From the NCBI RefSeq assembly GCF_031020795.1, contig NZ_JAVHJP010000001.1, positions 124,001-188,000 on the forward strand: a DNA stretch of 64,000 nt, written 5' to 3'. The notes under the pieces are model-generated. The model made no database searches. It saw only the letters and a program-made list of their open reading frames with translations, and was not told the origin of the DNA. This document shows positions 52,481 to 60,285 of the stretch, piece after piece. A program made the translations under genes and the position numbers. The DNA comes from Hydrogenophaga pseudoflava (GTDB lineage: Bacteria; Pseudomonadota; Gammaproteobacteria; Burkholderiales; Burkholderiaceae_C). Position 1 is the first letter of the stretch, and each line of letters begins with the position of its first letter.

Positions 52481-52496
52481 TGTTGCAGCGCAGCAA
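52481..52496. promoter_or_regulatory. PhaR-like operator 2
   Basis: TGTTGCAGCGCAGCAA, just downstream of the TATAAT box. Its complement reads TTGCTGCGCTGCAACA, differing from operator 1 in three central positions. Same orientation-free dyad, so one dimeric repressor could occupy both. Confidence 0.5.
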
Positions 52497-52584
52497 AGCG
52501 AACGAAAACAACAGCGTCCAGACAGCGCGGTGTTCTCGAAGCAGCCTTCAACTACCCTTTAAAACCCTCTACAGGAGCTAAAAA

Positions 52585-53127
52585 ATGTTGACCGCTGAAC
52601 AGATCGTTGCCGCCCAGAAAGCCAACATCGAAACCCTCTTCGGCCTGACCCAGAAAGCCTTCGAAGGCGTTGAAAAGCTGGTCGAGCTGAACGTGCAAGC
52701 CACCAAGGCCGCCCTGAGCGAGTCCGCCAACAGCGCCCAGGCCCTGCTGTCCGTCAAGGACGCCCAGGAACTGCTGACCCTGCAAGCCAGCCTGATGCAG
52801 CCCCTGGCAGAGAAGACCGTGGCCTACAGCCGTCACCTGTACGACATCGCTTCGGGCACCGGTGCCGAGTTCGGCAAGGCCGCTGAAGCCCAGGCCGTCG
52901 ACGCCCAGAAGAAGTTCATGGCCGTCGTCGACAACGCCGCCAAGAACGCTCCCGCCGGTTCGGAAACCGCCGTGGCCGTGATGAAGAGCGCCGTGTCCGC
53001 CGCCAACAACGCCATGGAGTCGGTGCAGAAGGCCGTCAAGCAGGCCACCGAAATGGCCGAAGCCAACTTCAACACCGTCACCGCCCAGGCCGTGACCGCC
53101 ACCAAGGCCGCCGCCAAGAAGCGTTGA
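52585..53127 (+). CDS. phaP: Phasin (PHB granule-associated protein)
   Basis: Coats polyhydroxybutyrate granules; 180 residues. The sequence is a run of Ala-rich amphipathic helices: [42 protein letters not shown], and ends [10 protein letters not shown], the classic Burkholderiales phasin (PhaP1-type) pattern. The translation start has an AGGAGC site. A strong promoter flanked by two PhaR-like sites lies upstream. Together with a BktB/PhaA-like thiolase at 9.3 kb it shows this organism makes PHB. Confidence 0.92.
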   Translation: MLTAEQIVAAQKANIETLFGLTQKAFEGVEKLVELNVQATKAALSESANSAQALLSVKDAQELLTLQASLMQPLAEKTVAYSRHLYDIASGTGAEFGKAAEAQAVDAQKKFMAVVDNAAKNAPAGSETAVAVMKSAVSAANNAMESVQKAVKQATEMAEANFNTVTAQAVTATKAAAKKR

Positions 53128-53299
53128 ACAACACCGGGTTTCTGCGAATGTTCCGGCCTTTGACTTCGATCAAGGCCGATACCATTGAACTCAAGCAGAC
53201 TAGCGCCAGACCTGTGAAGGCGGCGCTGAACCCTCAGACCGTTTTTCTGGTTGTCTCCTCGGGTCCTTTTCGAAATCCCGATTTCATCGGACCCCTTCA

Positions 53300-53329
53300 A
53301 GCCCTCGCTGCAAAGTGAGGGCTTTTTTT
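53300..53329 (+). terminator. Intrinsic terminator in the phasin trailer
   Basis: AGCCCTCGCT, loop GCAA (a GNRA tetraloop), AGTGAGGGCT, then seven T, ends the phasin transcript about 170 bp after its stop codon. The stem is 10 bp with one G-U pair. The 170 bp between has no convincing gene. Confidence 0.88.
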
Positions 53330-53357
53330 ATGGGCCTGAGCCCGGCCGGCCAGGTGA

Positions 53358-54299
53358 TCAGTGGGGTTCCACCGGCCGCCCCCTGGCCAGCAGTTGTTTG
53401 AGCCTGGGCAAAGCCACCAGCATCGCGGCCCGGCCCGCTTCGATGGATCGCTGGCGCGAGGCGAAATCGGCGCTGCCCACCCCCGCCAGAGCAGGCCGCA
53501 CGACCACGTCGGCACGCAACAGCTCCAGCCGGTTGATGCTCTGCCCCATGATCGCCGTGGTCTTGGGCAGCAGGCTGAACAGGCCCCCGGCGGGGATGTC
53601 CTGCGGATCGGCCGAAATGTCGATCGCCAGCACCACCTCGGCCCCCATCTCTCGCGCCTGCCGCACCGGCACCGGCGCCACCAGGCCACCGTCAACGTAC
53701 TCCCGACCGGAGATCGATACCGGGTTGAACACCCCTGGCACCGCGCTGGACGCGCGCACCGCCTGCGCGGTGTCGCCCCGGCGGAACAGCACGCCGCTGC
53801 CGTTGGACAGATCGGTCGCCAGGATGCCCAGCGGCAGCGCCATCTGCTCGATCAGCCTGCCGTCCACCGCCTGCCGCACATAGCGCGCCAACGCCTCGCC
53901 CCGCAGCAGGCCACGGCTGGCGAGGGGCATGGTCCAGTCCGTCAGCAGCGCCTCGTCCATGCCCTGCGCCACACGCTCGAGTTCGGCCGCGCCCTTGCCG
54001 CTGGCGTAGAGCGCCGCCACCAAGCTGCCGGCGGAGGTGCCGGCGACCACATCGGGGCGGATGCCGTTCGCCTCCAGCACCTGGATCACGCCCACATGGG
54101 CGAAACCGCGCGCCGCGCCGCCACCCAGCGCCAGTCCCAGCCTGGGTGGCCGCTGGGGCGCCTCCACCACGGGCGGGGTCACCACCGGTGGCTGCGTGGG
54201 CGGTGCCACGGTCGAACAACCAGCCAGCAACGCCAGCACCAGGGCATTGACCCAGATCAAGAATCTCTTATCAAGAACCATTCGCATTTGTGTTAGCAT
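53358..54299 (-). CDS. Patatin-like phospholipase lipoprotein
   Basis: Ser-Asp dyad lipase of the patatin family, 307-313 residues depending on start (ATGs at 54299, 54287 or 54281 are all possible; none has a good ribosome site). Lipobox LALLAGCST places it in a membrane. Catalytic signatures are the oxyanion GGGAARGFAHVGV, the nucleophile GTSAGSLVAAL and the aspartate in EYVDGGL. It is the short RssA/NTE-type family common in Comamonadaceae. Substrate unknown. A Fur-like box overlaps its start and the divergent iron-binding gene follows. Confidence 0.82.
   Translation of the reverse strand: MLTQMRMVLDKRFLIWVNALVLALLAGCSTVAPPTQPPVVTPPVVEAPQRPPRLGLALGGGAARGFAHVGVIQVLEANGIRPDVVAGTSAGSLVAALYASGKGAAELERVAQGMDEALLTDWTMPLASRGLLRGEALARYVRQAVDGRLIEQMALPLGILATDLSNGSGVLFRRGDTAQAVRASSAVPGVFNPVSISGREYVDGGLVAPVPVRQAREMGAEVVLAIDISADPQDIPAGGLFSLLPKTTAIMGQSINRLELLRADVVVRPALAGVGSADFASRQRSIEAGRAAMLVALPRLKQLLARGRPVEPH
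54270..54288. promoter_or_regulatory. Fur-box candidate between patatin and iron-binding genes
   Basis: The minus strand reads AATGCGAATGGTTCTTGAT, which keeps AATG, GAAT and TTCT blocks of a betaproteobacterial Fur box with several mismatches. It lies about 48 bp upstream of the iron transporter start codon and over the patatin start. Confidence 0.4.
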
Positions 54300-54335
54300 C
54301 CGCCGCAATTCATTCCCCACCCTGAAAGACAACCC

Positions 54336-55376
54336 ATGCGCCAACTCGCCGTGCTCCCGATTGTCCTGGCTGCCGCCACGTCCCTGAACGCCCTGGCCCA
54401 GGACAAGGTCCTGAACCTGTACTCCGCCCGCCACTACCAGACAGACGAGGCGATGTACGAGAACTTCACCAAGACGACGGGCATCAAGATCAACCGGGTG
54501 GACGCCGACGACGCCGGCATCGTGGCCCGCCTCAAGGCCGAAGGCAGCGCTTCGCCGGCCGACGTGATCATGCTCGTGGACGCCGCCCGCATGGCCAGTG
54601 CCGACAAGGACGGCCTGTTCCTTCCGATCAAGTCTGCCAAGCTGGACGCCGCAATCCCGGCCAACCTGCGTGCCGACGCCACCGGCGAGGGCGTGACCTG
54701 GACCGGCTTCTCCACCCGTGCCCGAGTGATCGTGTACGACCCGCTGCGCGTCAAGGCCGCCGACGTCGCCACCTACGAACAGCTGGCCGACCCCAAGCTC
54801 AAGGGTCTGCTGTGCACCCGTTCCGGCTCGCACCCCTACAACCTCTCGCTGTTCTCGACCGTGGTCGAGCGCCTGGGCGACGCCAAGGGCGAAGCCTGGC
54901 TCAAGGGCCTGGTCGATAACATGGCGCGCGCACCCAAGGGTGGCGATACCGACCAGATCAAGGCCGTGGCGTCCGGTGAATGCGGCGTGGCCATCACCAA
55001 CACGTACTACGTCGCACGCCTGGTCAAGTCCAGCAAGGCCGACGAGAAGGAAGTGATGGAGAAGGTGAAGGTGGTGTTCCCCAACCAGGGCACGACCGGC
55101 ACGCACGTCAACATCGCCGGAGCCGCCGTGGCCAAGCACGCCAAGAACAAAGACAACGCCATCGTCTTCATGGAGTACCTGTCCAGCCCGTATGCACAGG
55201 ACTACTTCGCCAACGGCAACAACGAGTTTGCGGCCGCCAAGGGCGTGAAGATCGAGAACGCGGCCCTCAAGTCGATCGGTGGTGACAACTTCAAGGCCGA
55301 GCAGATTCCGCTGGGCGTGGTGGCCAAGAACATGGTGAAGGTGCAGCAGATGCTGGACCGCGTCGGGTACAAGTGA
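54336..55376 (+). CDS. Fe(3+) ABC transporter periplasmic binding protein (FutA/FbpA-type)
   Basis: Periplasmic ferric-iron receptor, 346 residues. A signal peptide (VLPIVLAAATSLNALAQ) leads to the class-1 binding fold: LNLYSARHYQTDEAMYENF near the N-terminus, then VIMLVDAARMASADKDGLF, and the paired tyrosines TNTYYVARL that bind iron. No ATPase or permease is adjacent, so partners are elsewhere. A Fur-like box upstream is consistent with iron-repressed expression. A strong terminator follows. Confidence 0.87.
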   Translation: MRQLAVLPIVLAAATSLNALAQDKVLNLYSARHYQTDEAMYENFTKTTGIKINRVDADDAGIVARLKAEGSASPADVIMLVDAARMASADKDGLFLPIKSAKLDAAIPANLRADATGEGVTWTGFSTRARVIVYDPLRVKAADVATYEQLADPKLKGLLCTRSGSHPYNLSLFSTVVERLGDAKGEAWLKGLVDNMARAPKGGDTDQIKAVASGECGVAITNTYYVARLVKSSKADEKEVMEKVKVVFPNQGTTGTHVNIAGAAVAKHAKNKDNAIVFMEYLSSPYAQDYFANGNNEFAAAKGVKIENAALKSIGGDNFKAEQIPLGVVAKNMVKVQQMLDRVGYK

Positions 55377-55385
55377 TCGCCTGAA

Positions 55386-55409
55386 AGCCCGCTTTTCGCG
55401 GGCTTTTTT
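55386..55409 (+). terminator. Intrinsic terminator after the iron-binding gene
   Basis: AGCCCGC, loop TTTTC, GCGGGCT with six T is a compact hairpin 10 bases past the stop codon. Confidence 0.9.
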
Positions 55410-55420
55410 GTGGGCGATAA

Positions 55421-55442
55421 TTGACGTTTACGTTAACGTCAA
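55421..55442 (+). promoter_or_regulatory. LiuR-type operator at the SDR gene
   Basis: TTGACGTT / ACGT / AACGTCAA with single variable bases between, directly following a GATAAT box. It is the same dyad as at 50851-50870, extended by one base pair on each side. It ends 23 bases before the SDR start codon. Confidence 0.68.
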
Positions 55443-55465
55443 TTCCACCCTTCGAGGAGCAGCAC

Positions 55466-56224
55466 ATGGAGATTGCAGGCAAGGTTTTCATCGTCACCGG
55501 CGGCGCATCGGGCCTCGGTGAAGGCACGGCGCGCATGCTGGCCGCCAACGGCGGCACCGTCGTGATCGCCGACATGCAGATCGAAAAAGGCGAAGCGGTC
55601 GCCAAGGAGATCGGCGGCGCCTTCGTCAAGTGCGACGTGAGCAACGAGGCCGACGGTCAGGCCGTGGTGGCCAAGGCGGTGTCGCTGGGCAAGCTCATGG
55701 GCCTGGTCAACTGCGCCGGCATCGCACCGGCCGAAAAGACCGTGGGCAAGAACGGCGCGCACTCGCTGGCCGTGTATACCAAGACCATCATGGTCAACCT
55801 GGTGGGCAGCTTCAACATGATCCGCCTTGCCGCCGACGCCATGTGCAAGAACGAGCCTGAGGCCACGGGCGAGCGCGGCGTCATGATCAGCACGGCCAGC
55901 GTGGCCGCGTACGACGGCCAGATCGGCCAGGCGGCCTACGCCGCGTCCAAGGGCGGTGTGGTCGGCATGACGCTGCCCATCGCGCGCGACCTGGCCCGCA
56001 ACGGCATCCGCAACATGACCATTGCCCCCGGCATCTTCGGCACCCCCATGCTGTTCGGCATGCCGCAGGAGGTGCAGGATGCGCTGGCCGCCAGCGTGCC
56101 CTTCCCCAGCCGCCTGGGCACGCCCCAGGACTACGCCAAGCTCGCCAGGCACATCATCGAGAACGACATGCTCAACGGCGAGGTGATCCGCCTGGACGGC
56201 GCGATCCGCCTCGCCCCTCGCTGA
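55466..56224 (+). CDS. SDR, 3-hydroxyacyl-CoA dehydrogenase (HSD10-like)
   Basis: Short-chain dehydrogenase of 252 residues resembling type 2 3-hydroxyacyl-CoA (2-methyl-3-hydroxybutyryl-CoA) dehydrogenase of isoleucine and fatty-acid breakdown. Motifs: [15 protein letters not shown] (cofactor), DMQ acid after the second strand for [13 protein letters not shown], then [29 protein letters not shown] (Ser, Tyr, Lys catalytic set). The GIFGTPML and PFPSRLG segments after the catalytic site are characteristic of this subgroup. The upstream LiuR-type operator supports a branched-chain or fatty acid role. The ATG at 55466 follows GAGGAG. Confidence 0.85.
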   Translation: MEIAGKVFIVTGGASGLGEGTARMLAANGGTVVIADMQIEKGEAVAKEIGGAFVKCDVSNEADGQAVVAKAVSLGKLMGLVNCAGIAPAEKTVGKNGAHSLAVYTKTIMVNLVGSFNMIRLAADAMCKNEPEATGERGVMISTASVAAYDGQIGQAAYAASKGGVVGMTLPIARDLARNGIRNMTIAPGIFGTPMLFGMPQEVQDALAASVPFPSRLGTPQDYAKLARHIIENDMLNGEVIRLDGAIRLAPR

Positions 56225-56232
56225 CAAGGCCC

Positions 56233-56310
56233 ACCCCCGCCGCGCTTCGCGCGCCCCCCTCCAGGGGGCGATGCGAGTGGCCCGGCAAAGCCGGTTCCAC
56301 CGCATCCTGG
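56233..56310 (+). repeat. Dispersed palindromic intergenic repeat, copy B
   Basis: Intergenic element between the SDR and the GspE-type gene, same orientation as copy A. The long stem is GATGCG/CGCATC, GTGG/CCAC and CCGGC/GCCGG around AAA (56270-56306). From the G run to CCTGG only one base differs from copy A, and the A there restores the sequence found in copy C. Confidence 0.75.
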
Positions 56311-56366
56311 GCGGGATGTCTTGCGCCAGAGGGTTCTTCCCTGACCATGCCGAGCTTCTGGCGGGC

Positions 56367-58310
56367 TCAGCGATAGGCTGTGCGGGCCTGCTTGAGGTCG
56401 ATGCGGCCCTGCACCACCTTCTCCAGGGCATCGTGGCGCAGGCTGCGCATGCCCTCGCGCACCGCCACATCGAAGATCTCGGTCGGCCTGGCGCGGGCCT
56501 GGATCAGTTGCCGGATGGCCCGGCTGTTCTGCAGAATCTCGTAGACCCCCAGGCGGCCCTTGTAGCCCTTGCCGCCGCAGTGGTCGCAACCCGCCGCGTG
56601 GCGCACCACGACCTCGCCTGGGGTTGCCGCGCCCGCGGCCGCCAGCAGGCGCTCCTGCGCCTGGGCCAGTCCGAGCTCACTGCCTTCGCGGTACTCCTCC
56701 AGCAGCGCTGTCCAGGCGGCGGCATCCAGCGGCCCGGGCTGTGAGCAGTGCGTGCACAGCGCCCGCACCAGGCGCTGGGCCACCAGTCCCAGCAGCGAGT
56801 CGGCGAAGTTCATCGGGTCCATGCCCAGGTCCAGCAGGCGCACCACGCTCTCGCAGGCGTTGTTGGTGTGCAGCGTCGAGAGCACCAGGTGCCCTGTCAG
56901 CGAGGCCTCGATGGCGATCTTGGCCGTCTCGGCGTCGCGGATCTCGCCGATCATGATGATGTCCGGATCGGCGCGCAGGAAGCTGCGCATGGCGCTGGCG
57001 AAGGTCAGGCCGATCCTGGCGTTCATCTGGACCTGGCGCAGCCCGGCCTGCGTGATCTCGATCGGGTCCTCGGCGGTCCAGATCTTCTTGTCGGCTGTGT
57101 TGACCTCGGCCAGCATCGAATGCAGCGTGGTGGTCTTGCCCGAGCCGGTCGGCCCCACCGCCAGCACCATGCCGAAGCTGCGCCGCGAGAAAGAGGCGAT
57201 GGTCTCCAGGTCGCGCGGTTGCAGGCCCAGCCGCGGCAATGCGATGGGTTTGGCCGATTCGAGCAGGCGCAGCACCACGTCTTCCAGGCCGTCGTGGGTG
57301 GGCATCACCGCCACCCGCAGTTCCAGTGCGGGCCCGCCGAATTCGGCGAAGTCGATCTTGCCGTCCTGCGGGCGCCGCCGCTCGGCGATGTCCAGCCGCG
57401 CCATGATCTTGATGCGCGACACCAGCGGCGCGCGCAGCTTCGCGGGCAGCCACAGGTAGGGCTCGAGATCGCCGTCGCGGCGAAAACGGATGGCTGTCAG
57501 CGCCTCCCCGGGGTTGGACTCGATGTGGATGTCGGAAGCATGCACGCGCTGCGCCTCGGTGATCATCTGGTTGACCAGGCGCACCATGCCGGCCGACTCG
57601 CTGGCCGAAGCCATCTGCTCGGACTCGGCCGCCGAGCCGACCTCCACCATCGCCTGCATCACCAGGTCGTCCACCAGCGCATGCCCCACCACGTCGACCT
57701 CGCCCTGCGCCGACAGTCGCCGGCGCGCCTCGTCGACGATGACCGGCGCGCTGTGCGCCTGGGCCGCGCGTTCGACCCGGTCCTGCACCTCCAGCCGCCG
57801 CTCGATCGCTTCGCGACTGGCCCAGACCAGCGCCACGGTGTGTCCCGTCGAAGAGCAGAGCGTACGTCGCAGCGCTTCGCTGGTAGGCGCCCAGGACGCC
57901 ACGAAGAACTGGTCGGCGGCCATGCCCAGCGGCAGCACGGTATGGGTGTGGGCCAGTCGCAGGGGAAGGATGTCGAATGCGCCACGCGCGACCTCGAAAC
58001 CCAGTGCCTCGATCTCCACAACTCCGGCCACCCGGGCCAGCGCCCGGTGCAGCTCCTCGTCGGTCAGCAGCAGCCGGGTGACCAGCTCGTGGCAGCGCGA
58101 CCGGCACAGATCGGGGTCCTCGGCTTCCAGGGCTGCCACGGTCCCGTGGTCGAGGATGCGCAGCTGCAACAAGGCCTCGCGCAGGCTGAGGATGGGCCAG
58201 CGGTGCTGCCACTCGATGGCCTGCATCAGTTGCGGGAGGTTGTGCACCGGTCCTGGCGTCGAGGCGCTCGGGGCGGGGGACGGCGAGGCAGCGGGAGGCA
58301 TCTGTGTCAT
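56367..58310 (-). CDS. GspE/PulE-type secretion or pilus ATPase
   Basis: Hexameric ATPase of the type II secretion / type IV pilus family, 647 residues. Residues 1-200 include an MshEN-like domain; the ATPase core has Walker A GPTGSGKTTTLHSML (about 375), the Asp box IWTAEDPIEITQAGLRQVQ, Walker B DPDIIMIGEIRDAETA and the His box TGHLVLSTLHTNN. A zinc-binding tetracysteine (CTHC...CDHCGGKG) near 530-590 is present as in GspE/PilB. No gsp or pil genes are nearby; the gene appears orphaned. The ATG at 58310 is chosen. Confidence 0.87.
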   Translation of the reverse strand: MTQMPPAASPSPAPSASTPGPVHNLPQLMQAIEWQHRWPILSLREALLQLRILDHGTVAALEAEDPDLCRSRCHELVTRLLLTDEELHRALARVAGVVEIEALGFEVARGAFDILPLRLAHTHTVLPLGMAADQFFVASWAPTSEALRRTLCSSTGHTVALVWASREAIERRLEVQDRVERAAQAHSAPVIVDEARRRLSAQGEVDVVGHALVDDLVMQAMVEVGSAAESEQMASASESAGMVRLVNQMITEAQRVHASDIHIESNPGEALTAIRFRRDGDLEPYLWLPAKLRAPLVSRIKIMARLDIAERRRPQDGKIDFAEFGGPALELRVAVMPTHDGLEDVVLRLLESAKPIALPRLGLQPRDLETIASFSRRSFGMVLAVGPTGSGKTTTLHSMLAEVNTADKKIWTAEDPIEITQAGLRQVQMNARIGLTFASAMRSFLRADPDIIMIGEIRDAETAKIAIEASLTGHLVLSTLHTNNACESVVRLLDLGMDPMNFADSLLGLVAQRLVRALCTHCSQPGPLDAAAWTALLEEYREGSELGLAQAQERLLAAAGAATPGEVVVRHAAGCDHCGGKGYKGRLGVYEILQNSRAIRQLIQARARPTEIFDVAVREGMRSLRHDALEKVVQGRIDLKQARTAYR

Positions 58311-58428
58311 CAGCGTTTTCCTTGTGGTCGAAGCGACTTGCCGTTATGGTCAAGATACCCCAGGGAGCGTCGCTGCGGTTTGACCATGGGCAAGCGCCTG
58401 TGCGACCGCCACCACAGAGGACCACACG

Positions 58429-60285
58429 ATGAACCTTTCCATGAAAGACCGCACACCTGCACCGGTTCGGCTCGTGCTCATCCTTGCCGTCGGCGCGATC
58501 ATGGGGGCCTGTGCCGGATCGACGGACACGCACCGGTTGACCGGCGTGGCATCGTCACCGGCACAGCCCGAATTGGCTTCTGGCCTGCAGTCCAAACCCG
58601 GCTGGGAGTTCGCCCTGCAGGCGGTGGCGGCCGCCAACCCGCTTGCCGCCGAGGCCGGATTGCAGGTGCTGCGGGCCGGCGGCAGCGCGGTGGACGCAGC
58701 CATTGCCGTGCAGATGGTGCTCACCCTGGTGGAACCGCAGTCCAGCGGCATCGGCGGTGGCGCCTTTCTGCTGCACCACGACGGCCGCCGTGTGCAGGCC
58801 TTCGACGGGCGCGAGACCGCACCCGCGGGCGCCACCTCCCAGCTCTTTCTGGCCGGCGACGGCAAGCCGCTGCCTTTCATGGACGCGGTCGCCTCCGGCC
58901 GTTCGGTGGGCACGCCGGGCGCTGTCGCCATGCTCGCGCTCGCCCACCGCCAGCATGGCCGGCTGCCCTGGGCCAAGCTGTTCGAACCGGCCATCGCGCT
59001 GGCCGAGCAGGGTTTTGCCGTCAGCCCGCGACTGCACACGCTGCTGGCGGCCGAAAGCGCGCTCAAGGCCGACCCGGTGGCCACCGCCCATTTCTACCGC
59101 CCCGACGGCACGCCGCACCCGGTTGGCCATCTGCTGAAGAACCCCGAGCTGGCGGCCGTGCTGCGCGAGATCGCGACGCTGGGTCCGAGGGCGCTGCATG
59201 AGGGCCGGGTGGCGCAGGCCATCGTGGACAAGGTGCGCCAGCATCCATCGGCACCCGGCACGCTGTCGCTGGACGACCTGGCGCGTTACCAGCCCCGCGA
59301 GCGTGAAGCCCTGTGCATGGACCACAGGGCGGCGGCCCGGGCGCTGCGCATCTGCGGATTTCCGCCGCCCAGCTCGGGCGCCATCGCGGTCGGGCAGATA
59401 CTGGGGCTGCTGGCCCGCACGCCGCACGGCGCCGCGCCGCTGCACACAGCGCCCGGCGCCGACTGGCTGCATGCCTACATGGAAGCCTCGCGCCTGGCGT
59501 TTGCGGACCGGGCGCAGTACCTGGCCGATCCGGACTTCGTGGCCGCCCCGGCCGGCCGCTGGGACAGCCTGCTGCAGCCGGCCTACCTGGACGAACGCGC
59601 GCGCATGATCACGCCGGCCCGCGCGCCGCAGGTCGGCCCGGGTCGTCCTGGCGGTGCGCCACTGGCCCACGCGCCCATGCCCATCCAGCCGGAGTACGGC
59701 ACCAGCCACATCAGCATCGTGGACCGCTTCGGGAACGCGCTGGCCATGACCACCACCATCGAGGCCGGCTTCGGATCGCGCCTGATGGTGAACACCGGAC
59801 AGGGCCGCAGCGGCGGCTTCCTGCTGAACAACCAGCTCACCGACTTCAGCTTTGCCCCGACCGATGCCCAGGGCCAGCCCATCGCCAACCGGGTGGAGCC
59901 GGGCAAGCGGCCGCGCTCTTCGATGTCACCGACATTGGTGTTCGACAAGGCCACGGGCCAGTTGCTGATGAGCGCGGGCAGCCCGGGAGGCGCGCTCATC
60001 ATCCACTTCACGGCCAAGACGCTGCTGGGCACACTGGGCGGCGGCCTGACGCCCCAGGCGGCCATTGATTTGCCGAACTTCGGCACGCTGGGCGGCCCGG
60101 TGATGCTGGAAGCGAGCCGCTTTCCGGCGGCGACGGTGCAGGCGCTGCAGGCCAAAGGCCACACGGTCAGCGAAACCGCCATGCCCAGCGGCCTGCAGGC
60201 GATCCAGCGCGGGACCAAGGGCGGCCGACCGGTGTGGCTCGGCGGCGCCGACCCGCGGCGCGAGGGAGTGGTGGCCGGGGACTAA
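58429..60285 (+). CDS. ggt: Gamma-glutamyltransferase, lipoprotein form
   Basis: Cleaves gamma-glutamyl bonds of glutathione and transfers the glutamyl group; 618 residues. The N-terminal signal carries a lipobox (AIMGACAGS), so the enzyme is membrane-anchored outside. The autoprocessing nucleophile threonine is in EYGTSHISIVD at about residue 426, matching the T-x-H of E. coli Ggt, and EPQSSGIGGGAFLLHH, RPRSSMSPT and SAGSPGGALI are conserved substrate segments. It complements gshA (2.8 kb) in glutathione turnover. The stop overlaps the stop of the convergent acyl-CoA synthetase by 4 bp. Confidence 0.9.
   Translation: MNLSMKDRTPAPVRLVLILAVGAIMGACAGSTDTHRLTGVASSPAQPELASGLQSKPGWEFALQAVAAANPLAAEAGLQVLRAGGSAVDAAIAVQMVLTLVEPQSSGIGGGAFLLHHDGRRVQAFDGRETAPAGATSQLFLAGDGKPLPFMDAVASGRSVGTPGAVAMLALAHRQHGRLPWAKLFEPAIALAEQGFAVSPRLHTLLAAESALKADPVATAHFYRPDGTPHPVGHLLKNPELAAVLREIATLGPRALHEGRVAQAIVDKVRQHPSAPGTLSLDDLARYQPREREALCMDHRAAARALRICGFPPPSSGAIAVGQILGLLARTPHGAAPLHTAPGADWLHAYMEASRLAFADRAQYLADPDFVAAPAGRWDSLLQPAYLDERARMITPARAPQVGPGRPGGAPLAHAPMPIQPEYGTSHISIVDRFGNALAMTTTIEAGFGSRLMVNTGQGRSGGFLLNNQLTDFSFAPTDAQGQPIANRVEPGKRPRSSMSPTLVFDKATGQLLMSAGSPGGALIIHFTAKTLLGTLGGGLTPQAAIDLPNFGTLGGPVMLEASRFPAATVQALQAKGHTVSETAMPSGLQAIQRGTKGGRPVWLGGADPRREGVVAGD

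Noticed and set aside
53160-53173. FNR-like TTGACTTCGATCAA in the phasin trailer
   Set aside because: It has a mismatch, lies inside a hairpin downstream of the phasin gene and has no gene start after it; probably chance.
53124-53318. A 64-residue frame between phasin and its terminator
   Set aside because: No ribosome site, no recognisable features, and it ends inside the terminator stem.
56748-59201. An 817-residue plus-strand frame crossing the GspE-type gene and ggt
   Set aside because: It runs antisense to the ATPase and out of frame with ggt, both of which have intact motifs; no domain is recognisable in it.
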